This document shows positions 16,408 to 24,789 of a DNA stretch of 46,090 nt, in pieces (within the stretch, counting starts at the first letter, position 1; the number at the start of each line of letters is the position of its first letter). Origin of the DNA: Candidatus Zipacnadia bacterium (GTDB lineage: Bacteria; Armatimonadota; Zipacnadia; Zipacnadales; UBA5352); contig JALGVE010000004.1 of assembly GCA_029820045.1 (NCBI GenBank), forward strand, positions 1 through 46,090, written 5' to 3'. Both the position numbers and the translations under genes were made by a program. The notes beneath the pieces are model-generated. The model saw only the letters and a program-made list of their open reading frames with translations. It did not search any database and was not told the origin of the DNA.

Positions 16408-18204
16408 TCAGTGCTGGAACTGCCTGGCAAGCTGCTCGTGAGAAAGGCACACGATTATCGGGTCGCCATGTGGGCAAACCCCGGGAGTGGGGCTTCGATT
16501 GAGCGCGCTTATCAGATCGCGGATTTCGCCATCGCTCAAGTACTCTCCTCGCTTGACTGCTGCGTGGCAGGCGACCGTCGCCACGAGACGCTCGCGGAGG
16601 TCATCGGTGCCGGCCTGCCCCCACTCGCTGATCTCTTCGATCAGTCCCTGCAGGATGTGCTCAGGGTTCTTGTCCACGAGCATCGTTGGCACGGAGCGGA
16701 CGAGGTAGCCACTGCCGCCGAAGGGCTCCATCTCAAAGCCCATCGCTCCGAGCGCCTCGCGCCACTCCTCGATGGCGGCGCGTTCGGCGTCGGTGAGTTC
16801 CAGCGTGAGCGGCAGCACGAGCATCTGCCTGCTGATCTCGTCCTCGCGCTGGGAGAGTTCATCGGCAATGATGCGCTCGGCGGCACGGTGCTGGTCCACG
16901 AGCAGCAGGTCATCCCCGGCGCGACAGACGATGTAGGTCCCGGCGACCTGGCCCAGAGGCTCGAGCAGCCCGTCGGCGACCTCGGGCGAGAGGGGTTGGG
17001 CAGCGGGGACGGCTCGGGTCTCTTCCGCTGGACCGGGGCCATGCACCTCCAGGCCATCCTGCCTTTCGTCCACCGCCTCGGCGAAAGGGTTGACGCGGAG
17101 ACGGCGCGCTCGCGCGCGTGCCTCGGCGCCGGGGCCCTCCCATCTGCCTGCCGCGCCGGCATCAGGCAGCGTTCCTGCTCTGCCCCGCGCGGGCCTCAGA
17201 GAGGGCGCCCGCAGGCCAGCCTCCGCCAGGGCCGTCTCGACAGCCTCCTGCATGAGGTTGTGAAGCTCGCCCCGGTTCTTGAATCGGACCTCTATCTTAG
17301 TCGGATGCACGTTCGGGTCAACGAGTTCCAGCGGCAGCTCAAGGTGCAGCACGCACATGGGCTGCTTGCCGGAGGGCAGCAGCATGCCGTAGGCCTCGTT
17401 CAGCGCATGGCCGAGCGCCATGCTCCGCACAAAGCGCTTGTTGACGAAGAAGAGCTGGTGCTTGCGGGTGGAGCGGGTGAGGCGGGCGCCGCTGACATAC
17501 CCGCTGATATGTATCACGCCCGAGTGCAGTTCGACGGGCAGCATCTGTCGCGCTACGCTGGAGCCATAGGCCTCGGTGAGGACCGCAAGCAGGTCGTCGC
17601 GTCCGGACGAGGTGAACAGGACGGTGTCATCGTGGGAGAACTTGAGGGCCACGTCCGGGCGCGCCAGCGCCAGCCTGGTCACCCAGTCTGAGCAATGCCC
17701 GCGCTCGGTGGCCGTCCCGCGTAAGAACTTGAGGCGGGCAGGAGTATTGTAGAAGAGGTTCGCGACCTGCACGGTCGTGCCGGGTGGACAGCCGGTAGTT
17801 CGGGCGTCGGTAATCTCGCCGCCCTCGATGGTTAGCATGGTGCCCTCATCGGCGTCGTGCGGACGGGTCGTAATGCGCATCTGAGAGACCGCCGCGATGC
17901 TGGGGAGGGCCTCGCCCCGGAAGCCCATGGTCGCGATGCCGTGAAGGTCCTCAGGCTCGGCGACCTTCGAGGTAGCGAACCTGTGCACCGCCAGCACAGC
18001 ATCCTCGGCGTCCATGCCGCAGCCATCATCGGCGACCCTGATGAGGCGCCGGCCGCCCTCGGCGATCTCCACCTCGACGCGCTGCGCCCCGGCGTCGAGC
18101 GAGTTCTCCAGCAACTCCTTGACCACGCTGGCGGGCCGCTCCACGACCTCGCCGGCCGCGATGCGGTTGGCCATCTCCTCGGTCAGCAGCTTGATCCTGG
18201 GCAT
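16408..18204 (-). CDS. mutL: DNA mismatch repair protein MutL
   Basis: The N-terminal GHKL ATPase is intact: MANRIAAGEVVERPASVVKE, ELLENSLDAG, DDGCGM, FATSK and GFRGEAL. A linker of about 65 residues rich in Arg/Ala/Pro leads to the C-terminal dimerisation domain. Endonuclease-type MutL motifs are recognisable but altered: DQHRAAERIIAD instead of DQHA-x2-E-x4-E, ACHAAVKRG, and CPHGDP instead of CPHGRP. It may therefore have changed metal binding. It lies 16 bases downstream of the DUF4838 gene on the same strand, and MutS is encoded upstream in the same run. It links mismatch recognition by MutS to strand removal. Confidence 0.93.
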   Translation of the reverse strand: MPRIKLLTEEMANRIAAGEVVERPASVVKELLENSLDAGAQRVEVEIAEGGRRLIRVADDGCGMDAEDAVLAVHRFATSKVAEPEDLHGIATMGFRGEALPSIAAVSQMRITTRPHDADEGTMLTIEGGEITDARTTGCPPGTTVQVANLFYNTPARLKFLRGTATERGHCSDWVTRLALARPDVALKFSHDDTVLFTSSGRDDLLAVLTEAYGSSVARQMLPVELHSGVIHISGYVSGARLTRSTRKHQLFFVNKRFVRSMALGHALNEAYGMLLPSGKQPMCVLHLELPLELVDPNVHPTKIEVRFKNRGELHNLMQEAVETALAEAGLRAPSLRPARGRAGTLPDAGAAGRWEGPGAEARARARRLRVNPFAEAVDERQDGLEVHGPGPAEETRAVPAAQPLSPEVADGLLEPLGQVAGTYIVCRAGDDLLLVDQHRAAERIIADELSQREDEISRQMLVLPLTLELTDAERAAIEEWREALGAMGFEMEPFGGSGYLVRSVPTMLVDKNPEHILQGLIEEISEWGQAGTDDLRERLVATVACHAAVKRGEYLSDGEIRDLISALNRSPTPGVCPHGDPIIVCLSHEQLARQFQH

Positions 18205-18220
18205 CTTGGGACCGCCCGCT

Positions 18221-20788
18221 TCAGTCAGGCAGCGTCACCGGCTCAAAGGCGAAGACCTCGATGGTCGCCTCAAGCGGCTTGCTCTCGTTGTTGCGCTCGC
18301 CGCGGAAGCCGTACTCCAGGAACCCCGCCGCCGCCGCGCGCACCCACTTGAGGTTCGTCTCCACCAGGCCGGTCGCCTGCGCGTCATCGGCTCCCTCCAG
18401 GTGGGGCATGACATAGTGCGCATAGATGGTTGAGTCCGTCCAGTCTCCGGGCAAGTTCACAAGTCTCAGTTGCAGCTTGCCGCCGACGAGGTATTCGTCG
18501 GCCGGGATACCCGCGATAACGAAGCACTTGTTCGTGCGGTTCCCCGCCCGCTGCGCGGAGGTCACCAGCCGGGCCACGACCCGGTAGTTGCCCGCGGCGT
18601 CCCTGAGCGACAGCTCGTGCTCCGGCTTGTCATCCTCGCCGTCTATGTCGTTGGCGTAGAGCCAGAGGTCGAAGGTCTCGGGCGCGGCGCTGGTGGTGGG
18701 CTGTTTGCCGGACTGCTCAAGCCACGCCCGCTTGTCGAGGCCGCCCGCCTGCTCGCTGATCCTCCCCAGCACCCGATTCACCGCGTTAGCTGGATTGATG
18801 AAGCGCTCCACATAGCTGCTCATCTTGGGTCCGAAGCAGTTGGTGTCCTTGTGCTCGGCCAGGAAGGCCTCGATCCTCTCAGCGTGCGGCTGGAGCGTGG
18901 AGCAGTCGGCGCCTTGCATCTGCCAGCGCTGCGCGGTCAGTTGTTCAGCGAGCGCCATGACCTGGGCCATGTAGTCCATGCAGACGGTGACGTAATCGAG
19001 CACGATCCTCGCGCGCTGAACCCGTTCCGCGACTTCCTCCGTGTCGGCCAACGCCGCCGCCCGCTGTATGCGCTCGGCCTGAGCGGCGATGAGGTCGGCC
19101 GGGAAAAGCTTGGGCAGGTCCGCGTACTCCGCCGCGAGGTGAATGTCGCTGGCGATGGCCGCCTGCTCATATGCCTCCCAGTAATCGCGCATCGGCTCCC
19201 ACGCCGCGCCGTACATGTTGCGGTAGTAGTCCTCCAGCAGGGCGTCCACGTCGAGGTCAGCGTTCCAGAGCAGCTTCGCGGCCACGTAGTAGTTCAGGCC
19301 GATGGTCCAGTAGTTGTTCTTGTACTGCGTGTAAATGCCGAATAGCCCGATGTCCCGCAGCCAGGGCAGGTCCTGGCGCATCGAGTGGATGATGGGGAAG
19401 GGCAGGTCCAGCGCCGCCACCTTGTAGTAGTACTCGTAGAAGCAGAGGTTCGGGCAGACCTCGGCCCACTCCTCCATGGCCTGCTTGAAGGCGGCGTTCA
19501 CCTCACAGTTCGGGTCCGTGATGGCGTGGTTGTGACACCACCCATGGCAGAGTTGACCGAGGCAGTTGTCGGGCATTCTCAGCGACTTGTCCAGCGGCGC
19601 GAGCAGGTAGCAGGAGTATATGCCCGCCTGCATGTACTTGTCCGGATGGCTCTCCAGGAGCTGCTTCGCCACCTCCCGGTAGAAGATGGTCATGCGACCC
19701 GACAAGATGCGGCCCTTCTCGGGGCCGATCCAAGACCACTGGCCGTTGACCTGTTCGACGGTATATGCCGTGTCTTCATCGAGGGCTTTGCAGGCATCGC
19801 ACTCGCAGAAGCCCAGGCCATCGTTAGGGAAGAGAGTGATGATGTCGAGATTCGGATCCTCATCGAGCGTCTGTCTCATGCGCGCTACGGTGAGGTTGAG
19901 GACCTCGGGGTTCGAGGTGCAGAGCTGGTTGCGATGGCTGCCCTCGAACTGCTGGCGCTTGCCACCCACCAGCGCGAACCACTCGGGGTGTTCGTCGAAG
20001 TGCTTCGCCGTGGGGATGAACCTGCGGAAGGTGTGCGCCGAAGCGAAGACCTTCAGGCCCAGGCTGTCATCGGGTAGCCTGACGTTCTGCCTGAGGCGCA
20101 GCGCCCACTCGCCATGTCCGATCCAGCGCATCTTGAAGTCGGGCTGCTGGGTCTCGTCCATGCGGCCGACCTCGATGGTCGGCTTCGTAGGAATGATCTC
20201 GCCCAGCGGGTCGGGGTTGAACCAGCGGACACCGAGCTTCTCCTCCAGGAAGGCGTACACGGCGTAGTAGGTCCCCAGGTCTCCGCCGCCGAGCAGGCAC
20301 AGACCATCCTCATCTGCGTATATCAGCAGGCCCTCTTCGCCCAGCCCGTCGGCGCGTTCGGTGAGGCCCTTCTGCGCCGCCAGCCTCGTCCGCCCGACTG
20401 CTGCGGGATAGCCTTCGTAATCGCCGCCCTCGTCCACGATGGAGAGGTCAGCACCGCTCATCTTCTTGAGATGTGCCTGAAGCTCTGCGGCTGCGGCCCG
20501 CTCATGCTCGCTGGCCTCAGGGCGGAGCAGGATGACGGCCGTCGCCTGTCCGTCACGGGCAAGGCTTCCCACGGTCTCGCCCATCGGGCTGTACAGTTCC
20601 GCGAAGCCGGGCACCACGCTCGCGATGATCGCCCCCAGGAGCACACAACTACGGATGTGTCCGATGAGGCCGCATCGTCGTCCGCCGTTTCCCAAGTACC
20701 CATGCCGTGCCGTTCTGTGTGTTCTCTGCCCTGTCCGCGTCTCTGCGGCGCGCCTTGTCGTTGGCTGTTCAGTCGCCGCGCCGCGCAT
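18221..20788 (-). CDS. DUF4838 glycosidase-like exported protein (first paralogue)
   Basis: Residues about 80-220 resemble the N-terminal domain of alpha-glucuronidase-type glycosidases (AAAELQAHLKKMSGADL, then GGDLGTYYAVYAFLEEKLGVRWF). Residues about 230-520 are the DUF4838 barrel region (FKMRWIGHGEW, HPEWFALV, FPNDGLGFCECDACKALD, NLCFYEYYYK). The C-terminal part is alpha-helical, then beta. The ATG at 20788 has GGAGGG five bases upstream but lies 20 bases inside ilvA and gives a 45-residue basic leader before a hydrophobic stretch (VLLGAIIASVVPGFA). Export is likely, though a shorter start is possible. It sits between ilvA and mutL with no functional link obvious. A paralogue is at 35282-38572. 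Confidence 0.7.
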   Translation of the reverse strand: MRGAATEQPTTRRAAETRTGQRTHRTARHGYLGNGGRRCGLIGHIRSCVLLGAIIASVVPGFAELYSPMGETVGSLARDGQATAVILLRPEASEHERAAAAELQAHLKKMSGADLSIVDEGGDYEGYPAAVGRTRLAAQKGLTERADGLGEEGLLIYADEDGLCLLGGGDLGTYYAVYAFLEEKLGVRWFNPDPLGEIIPTKPTIEVGRMDETQQPDFKMRWIGHGEWALRLRQNVRLPDDSLGLKVFASAHTFRRFIPTAKHFDEHPEWFALVGGKRQQFEGSHRNQLCTSNPEVLNLTVARMRQTLDEDPNLDIITLFPNDGLGFCECDACKALDEDTAYTVEQVNGQWSWIGPEKGRILSGRMTIFYREVAKQLLESHPDKYMQAGIYSCYLLAPLDKSLRMPDNCLGQLCHGWCHNHAITDPNCEVNAAFKQAMEEWAEVCPNLCFYEYYYKVAALDLPFPIIHSMRQDLPWLRDIGLFGIYTQYKNNYWTIGLNYYVAAKLLWNADLDVDALLEDYYRNMYGAAWEPMRDYWEAYEQAAIASDIHLAAEYADLPKLFPADLIAAQAERIQRAAALADTEEVAERVQRARIVLDYVTVCMDYMAQVMALAEQLTAQRWQMQGADCSTLQPHAERIEAFLAEHKDTNCFGPKMSSYVERFINPANAVNRVLGRISEQAGGLDKRAWLEQSGKQPTTSAAPETFDLWLYANDIDGEDDKPEHELSLRDAAGNYRVVARLVTSAQRAGNRTNKCFVIAGIPADEYLVGGKLQLRLVNLPGDWTDSTIYAHYVMPHLEGADDAQATGLVETNLKWVRAAAAGFLEYGFRGERNNESKPLEATIEVFAFEPVTLPD

Positions 20789-21977
20789 CGAATCCCTCCT
20801 GATAGAGGCGGTCCAGTACCTCAGCGATGTGCTCCGGGCCGCGGGTGGCGAGCGCGATCTCCACCTCGGCCTGCCCTAGCTCCAGACTTACCCCCAACCG
20901 GTCGTGGAATATCTCCACTATGTTCGCCTTGGCCTCCGCAATGACCTGTGTCAGTGCTGCGAGGCTTCCGGGTCGGTCGGGCAGAGTCACCTGCAGGCGT
21001 ACGACGCGGCCGGCCTCCACCAGCCCGCGCTCAATGATGGCGGCCAGGGTCGTGACATCCGCATTGCCGCCGCTGACGATGAGTGCCACCGTGCGGTCAG
21101 ACAGCTCCGAGCGGCGCTGCTCCAGCGCTGCTACGGGCGTGGCGCCCGCTCCCTCGGCGACCAGCTTGTGATGCTCCAGCAGTTCGAGCATCGCCCGCGC
21201 GATGTCTCGCTCGCCCGCCGTGACCATGTCATCCACGCGTTCCAGGATGACCGCCAGCGTCCGCCGGCATGGTTCGCACACTGCGATGCCGTCGGCGATG
21301 GTGCCAGGCGCGTCCACCTGCGTGAGGCTCTTCAGCCTGTAGCTCTCGTACATGGCCGGGGCGTTCTCCGCCTGGACGCCGATGACGCGCGCCTCGGGTC
21401 GCAGCTCCTTGACCGCCGTAGCGACACCCGAGATCAGCCCGCCGCCGCCGACCGGCACGATCACGCAGTCGAGGTCGGGCACCTGCTCAACGATCTCCAG
21501 GCCGATCGTGCCCTGCCCGGCTATCACTCGGTCATCGTCAAAGGGGTGGACGAAGGTCAGCCTGCGCTCCTCAGCCAGGCTGTATGCGTGTGTTTGTGCG
21601 TCCTCGAAGTCGTCCCCCGACAGGACGATCTCCGGGCCGTAGTGTTCGGTCTGTTGCACCTTGACCAGCGGCGTCGTCTCCGGCATCACGATGGTCGCTG
21701 GAATACCGGCGGCGGCAGCGGACGCCGCCACGCCCTGCGCGTGATTGCCGGCGGAGGCGGTTATGACGCCGCGGGCCCGCTCATCCTCGCTGAGTTGTGC
21801 GATGCAGTTGGTCGCCCCGCGGATCTTGAAGGCGCCGGTGACCTGGAGGTTCTCAAGCTTTATGTAGACCTGGCAACCGAGGCGCTCGCTCAGCCGCTCG
21901 GAGTGAAGCACCGGCGTCTTGCGGGCGATCCCTTCGAGCCGACGAGCCGCCTGTTGGACGTCAGCCAGCTCGACCAT
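20769..21977 (-). CDS. ilvA: Threonine ammonia-lyase with C-terminal ACT domain
   Basis: This is a fold-type II PLP enzyme: KLENLQVTGAFKIRGA contains the PLP lysine, TASAGNHAQGVA binds the substrate carboxylate, and VPVGGGGLISG is the phosphate loop. The last 75 residues (VRLQVTLPDRPGSLAALTQVI...) form one ACT domain, as in the TdcB-like or Firmicute-type enzymes rather than the two-ACT E. coli IlvA. It converts threonine to 2-oxobutanoate for isoleucine synthesis or catabolism, and the ACT domain suggests allosteric control. Length 402 residues is typical. Its ATG shares a base with the mutS stop (TGATG), so it is translationally coupled to mutS. Confidence 0.9.
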   Translation of the reverse strand: MVELADVQQAARRLEGIARKTPVLHSERLSERLGCQVYIKLENLQVTGAFKIRGATNCIAQLSEDERARGVITASAGNHAQGVAASAAAAGIPATIVMPETTPLVKVQQTEHYGPEIVLSGDDFEDAQTHAYSLAEERRLTFVHPFDDDRVIAGQGTIGLEIVEQVPDLDCVIVPVGGGGLISGVATAVKELRPEARVIGVQAENAPAMYESYRLKSLTQVDAPGTIADGIAVCEPCRRTLAVILERVDDMVTAGERDIARAMLELLEHHKLVAEGAGATPVAALEQRRSELSDRTVALIVSGGNADVTTLAAIIERGLVEAGRVVRLQVTLPDRPGSLAALTQVIAEAKANIVEIFHDRLGVSLELGQAEVEIALATRGPEHIAEVLDRLYQEGFDARRGD

Positions 21978-24658
21978 CAGCTCTCCTCGGCCTTCCTGCG
22001 TAGCTCCGCCAGCGCCTGCAGCGCCTGCACTGGCGTCATGTTCTCGACGTCAAGCTCCTTCAGCTCCTCCACCACCGGGTGCGGCGCGGCCTCGAACAGT
22101 TGGAGTTGGACGGACGGCGCGATCTTGCCGGCCGCCTCCTGGCTGGGACCGACCTCGCGCCCCAGGTCCTCCCGCTCCAACGAGTGCAGGACCTCTTTCG
22201 CACGCTCGACCACGGCCGGGGGCAGGCCCGCCAGCCGCGCCACCTGGATGCCGTAGGAGCGCTGGGTACCACCCGGCTCGATCTTACGCAGGAAGATGAT
22301 CTCGTCGCCCTCTTCGCGTACCACGATCTTGAGGTTTTCAACCTTGTCGAAGAGTTGCTCAAGCTCGTTGAGGTGATGGTAATGCGTGGCGAAGAGCGTG
22401 CGTGCGCCGATGTTGTTGATGAGGTGCTCGGCCACGGCCCAGGCGATGGAGACGCCGTCGAAGGTTGAGGTGCCACGGCCGATCTCGTCGAGGATGACCA
22501 GGCTGCGGTCGGTGGCGTTGTTCATGATGTTGGCGGTCTCGTTCATCTCCACCATGAAGGTCGAGCGGCCGGTGGCGAGGTCGTCGGAGGCGCCGACCCG
22601 GGTGAAGATACGGTCCACGATGCCGATGCGCGCGGCGTCGGCCGGAACGAAGCTGCCCATCTGAGCCATGAGGGCAATCAGCGCCACCTGTCTGAGGTAG
22701 GTGGACTTGCCGGACATGTTCGGGCCGGTGACGATGAGCATCTGATGGCGGTCATGGTCGAGCAGCGCATCGTTGGGCACGAACGGCTCCTGGTCGCCTG
22801 CGCGCTCGACCACCGGGTGCCGGCCGCCCGCTATCTCGATGATCTCTGAAGCCTCGACCTCAGGGCGAACGTAGTCGTACTCGATGGCGACCTCGGCGAG
22901 GCAGACCAGCGCGTCTATCGCCGCGAGCGCCCGGGCCGTGCCCAGCAGCCGCTCTGCCTGCTCCGCGACGCGCTCGCGCACCTCGCAGAACAGCTCGTAC
23001 TCCAGGTCCTGCATGCGCTCCTCGGCGCCGAGGATCTTGGCCTCCTGCTCCTTGAGTTCCGGCGTGATGTAGCGCTCGGCGTTGGTCAGCGTCTGCTTGC
23101 GGTCATAGTCCTCAGGCGCCAGGTGCGCGTTGGCCTTGCTGACCTCCAGGTAGTAGCCGAAGACCTTGTTGTAACCGACCCTGAGGTTAGCGATGCCGGT
23201 CCGCGCCCGCTCCGTGGCCTCCAGCTCGGCGATCCAGCGCTTGCCGCCGGAGGCGATGTCGCGCAGCTCGTCGAGTTCCTGTGCGTAGCCGTCGCGGATA
23301 AGCCCACCCTCGGTCAGAAGCTGGGGCGGGTCCTCGGCGAGAGACGCCTCCAGCAGCGCCTTCAGTTCCTCGAGTTCGTCCACCTCGGCGCGGAGCGTGG
23401 TAAGCAGCGCCGCCTCGGCTCCCCCCAGGGTCTCCCTGATGAACGGAAGCCGCCTGAGGGAGTTGCGCAGAGCCACCAGGTCGCGAGCGTTGGCGCGGCC
23501 CGCCGAGGCGCGGCTGGTCAGCCGCTCCAGGTCGGCGACCTCCCCCAACTGCTCGGCCAGCTCCTCGGCCATGAGGCGGTTGATGGTCAGGTCGTCCACC
23601 GCATCCAGCCGCGCGCTTATGCGCCTCACGTCCAGCAGCGGTTGGAGCAGCCAGGAGCGCAACATCCGGCTGCCCATGGCGGTGCGGGTCCGGTCGAGCA
23701 GCGCGAGCAGCGACCCCTCCCTGCGGTTGTCGCGGAGGGTGGCGGTCAACTCCAGGTTGCGACGCGTGGAGGCGTCCACGATCATGAAGTCCGCGGTGGA
23801 GTAGGTGGTGATACCGGACAGATGGGGGACGCCCTCCAGGTAGGTGCGCTTGAGGTAGCGCAGGGCTTGGGCCGCGGCCTCGATGGCCGCCGGCAGGTCC
23901 TCGCAACCGTAGCCGCGCAGGGATTCCACGCCGAAGTGCTCGCGCAGCTCCTGCTCGGCGGTCTTGAAGCGCACGGCCTCGTCATCACTGACTGTGACCG
24001 CGGCGCTCAGCACGCTGTCGAGCAGTTGGCTGAGGCGCGTTTCGTGGGCGAGATCGGGGGAGAGGAGGATCTCGGTTGGAGCCAGCCGCGTTGCCTCGTC
24101 AACTATCGCGGCGAGTTCGGGCGAAACCCTCGCATGGTCAGACTGAGGAAGAGGCGGCTCTGTCTGAGCGGTAGTGCGCGACGGGGCAGGCTCAGTTACC
24201 AGGAGGTCGCCCGTGGATACGTCCACGACTGCCAGCCCGTAGCGGTCCTCGGCGCGGGCCACCGAGAGCAGGAAGTTATGATCGCTCTTGTCGAGCAGCT
24301 CGTCCTCGACCAGGGTGCCGGCGGTGACAACGCGCGTGACCTCGCGGCGCACCAGGCCCTTGGCCTTCTTCGGGTCCTCCACCTGATCGCACAGCGCGGC
24401 GCGGTAGCCCTTCCGGATGAGCTGGGCAAGGTAGCGGTCTATCGCGTGGTGCGGCACGCCGCACATGGGCAGCCGCGCCATCGCGCCCGCCTTGCGGCTG
24501 GTCAGCGTCAACTCCAGCTCGCGGGCGGCGATCTCCGCGTCCTCGCCGAAGAGCTCGTAGAAGTCGCCCATGCGAAAGAGCAGCAACACGTCCGGGTATT
24601 GCTGCTTCGCCGCGTGCCACTGCTTGAATACCGGAGTGAAGTCCTTCGGGTCCGGCAA
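21977..24658 (-). CDS. mutS: DNA mismatch recognition protein MutS
   Basis: The N-terminal mismatch-binding domain carries the Phe-x-Glu motif in MGDFYELFGEDAE. The ATPase has Walker A GPNMSGKSTYLRQ near residue 645, Walker B VILDEIGRGTSTFDG, and THYHHLNELE. Length is 893 residues, as for MutS1. The start is TTG at 24658, giving MPDPKDFTPVFKQW, with GGAGGT seven bases upstream. ilvA follows with a one-base overlap. MutS binds base mismatches and small loops and recruits MutL, encoded later in the same run. The palindrome-bearing gap of 130 bases separates it from miaB. Confidence 0.95.
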   Translation of the reverse strand: MPDPKDFTPVFKQWHAAKQQYPDVLLLFRMGDFYELFGEDAEIAARELELTLTSRKAGAMARLPMCGVPHHAIDRYLAQLIRKGYRAALCDQVEDPKKAKGLVRREVTRVVTAGTLVEDELLDKSDHNFLLSVARAEDRYGLAVVDVSTGDLLVTEPAPSRTTAQTEPPLPQSDHARVSPELAAIVDEATRLAPTEILLSPDLAHETRLSQLLDSVLSAAVTVSDDEAVRFKTAEQELREHFGVESLRGYGCEDLPAAIEAAAQALRYLKRTYLEGVPHLSGITTYSTADFMIVDASTRRNLELTATLRDNRREGSLLALLDRTRTAMGSRMLRSWLLQPLLDVRRISARLDAVDDLTINRLMAEELAEQLGEVADLERLTSRASAGRANARDLVALRNSLRRLPFIRETLGGAEAALLTTLRAEVDELEELKALLEASLAEDPPQLLTEGGLIRDGYAQELDELRDIASGGKRWIAELEATERARTGIANLRVGYNKVFGYYLEVSKANAHLAPEDYDRKQTLTNAERYITPELKEQEAKILGAEERMQDLEYELFCEVRERVAEQAERLLGTARALAAIDALVCLAEVAIEYDYVRPEVEASEIIEIAGGRHPVVERAGDQEPFVPNDALLDHDRHQMLIVTGPNMSGKSTYLRQVALIALMAQMGSFVPADAARIGIVDRIFTRVGASDDLATGRSTFMVEMNETANIMNNATDRSLVILDEIGRGTSTFDGVSIAWAVAEHLINNIGARTLFATHYHHLNELEQLFDKVENLKIVVREEGDEIIFLRKIEPGGTQRSYGIQVARLAGLPPAVVERAKEVLHSLEREDLGREVGPSQEAAGKIAPSVQLQLFEAAPHPVVEELKELDVENMTPVQALQALAELRRKAEES

Positions 24659-24723
24659 TCCTCTAACCTCCGGCGCTCGTCACGGTGCTGAGCGCCATAT
24701 GTCCGCTCGCCACGATCCGGCCA

Positions 24724-24789
24724 GTAGGACAGGTGCCCTCACCTGTCCCCTTTGCGCGCCTCCTCAGACAGACGAGGCGTCTGTCCTAC
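24724..24789. repeat. Composite palindromic element abutting the miaB stop
   Basis: Two hairpins lie head to head: GGACAGGTG-CCCT-CACCTGTCC near 24727-24748 and GACAGACG-AGG-CGTCTGTC near 24767-24785. An outer inverted repeat, GTAGGACAG (24724-24732) and CTGTCCTAC (24781-24789), encloses them. The right arm's last base is the final G of the miaB TAG stop on the minus strand. It lies between miaB and mutS. Confidence 0.75.

Noticed and set aside
23123-24691. 522-codon plus-strand frame opposite mutS
   Set aside because: It is a high-GC antisense shadow of mutS. It has no domain and its composition is typical of the reverse frame.
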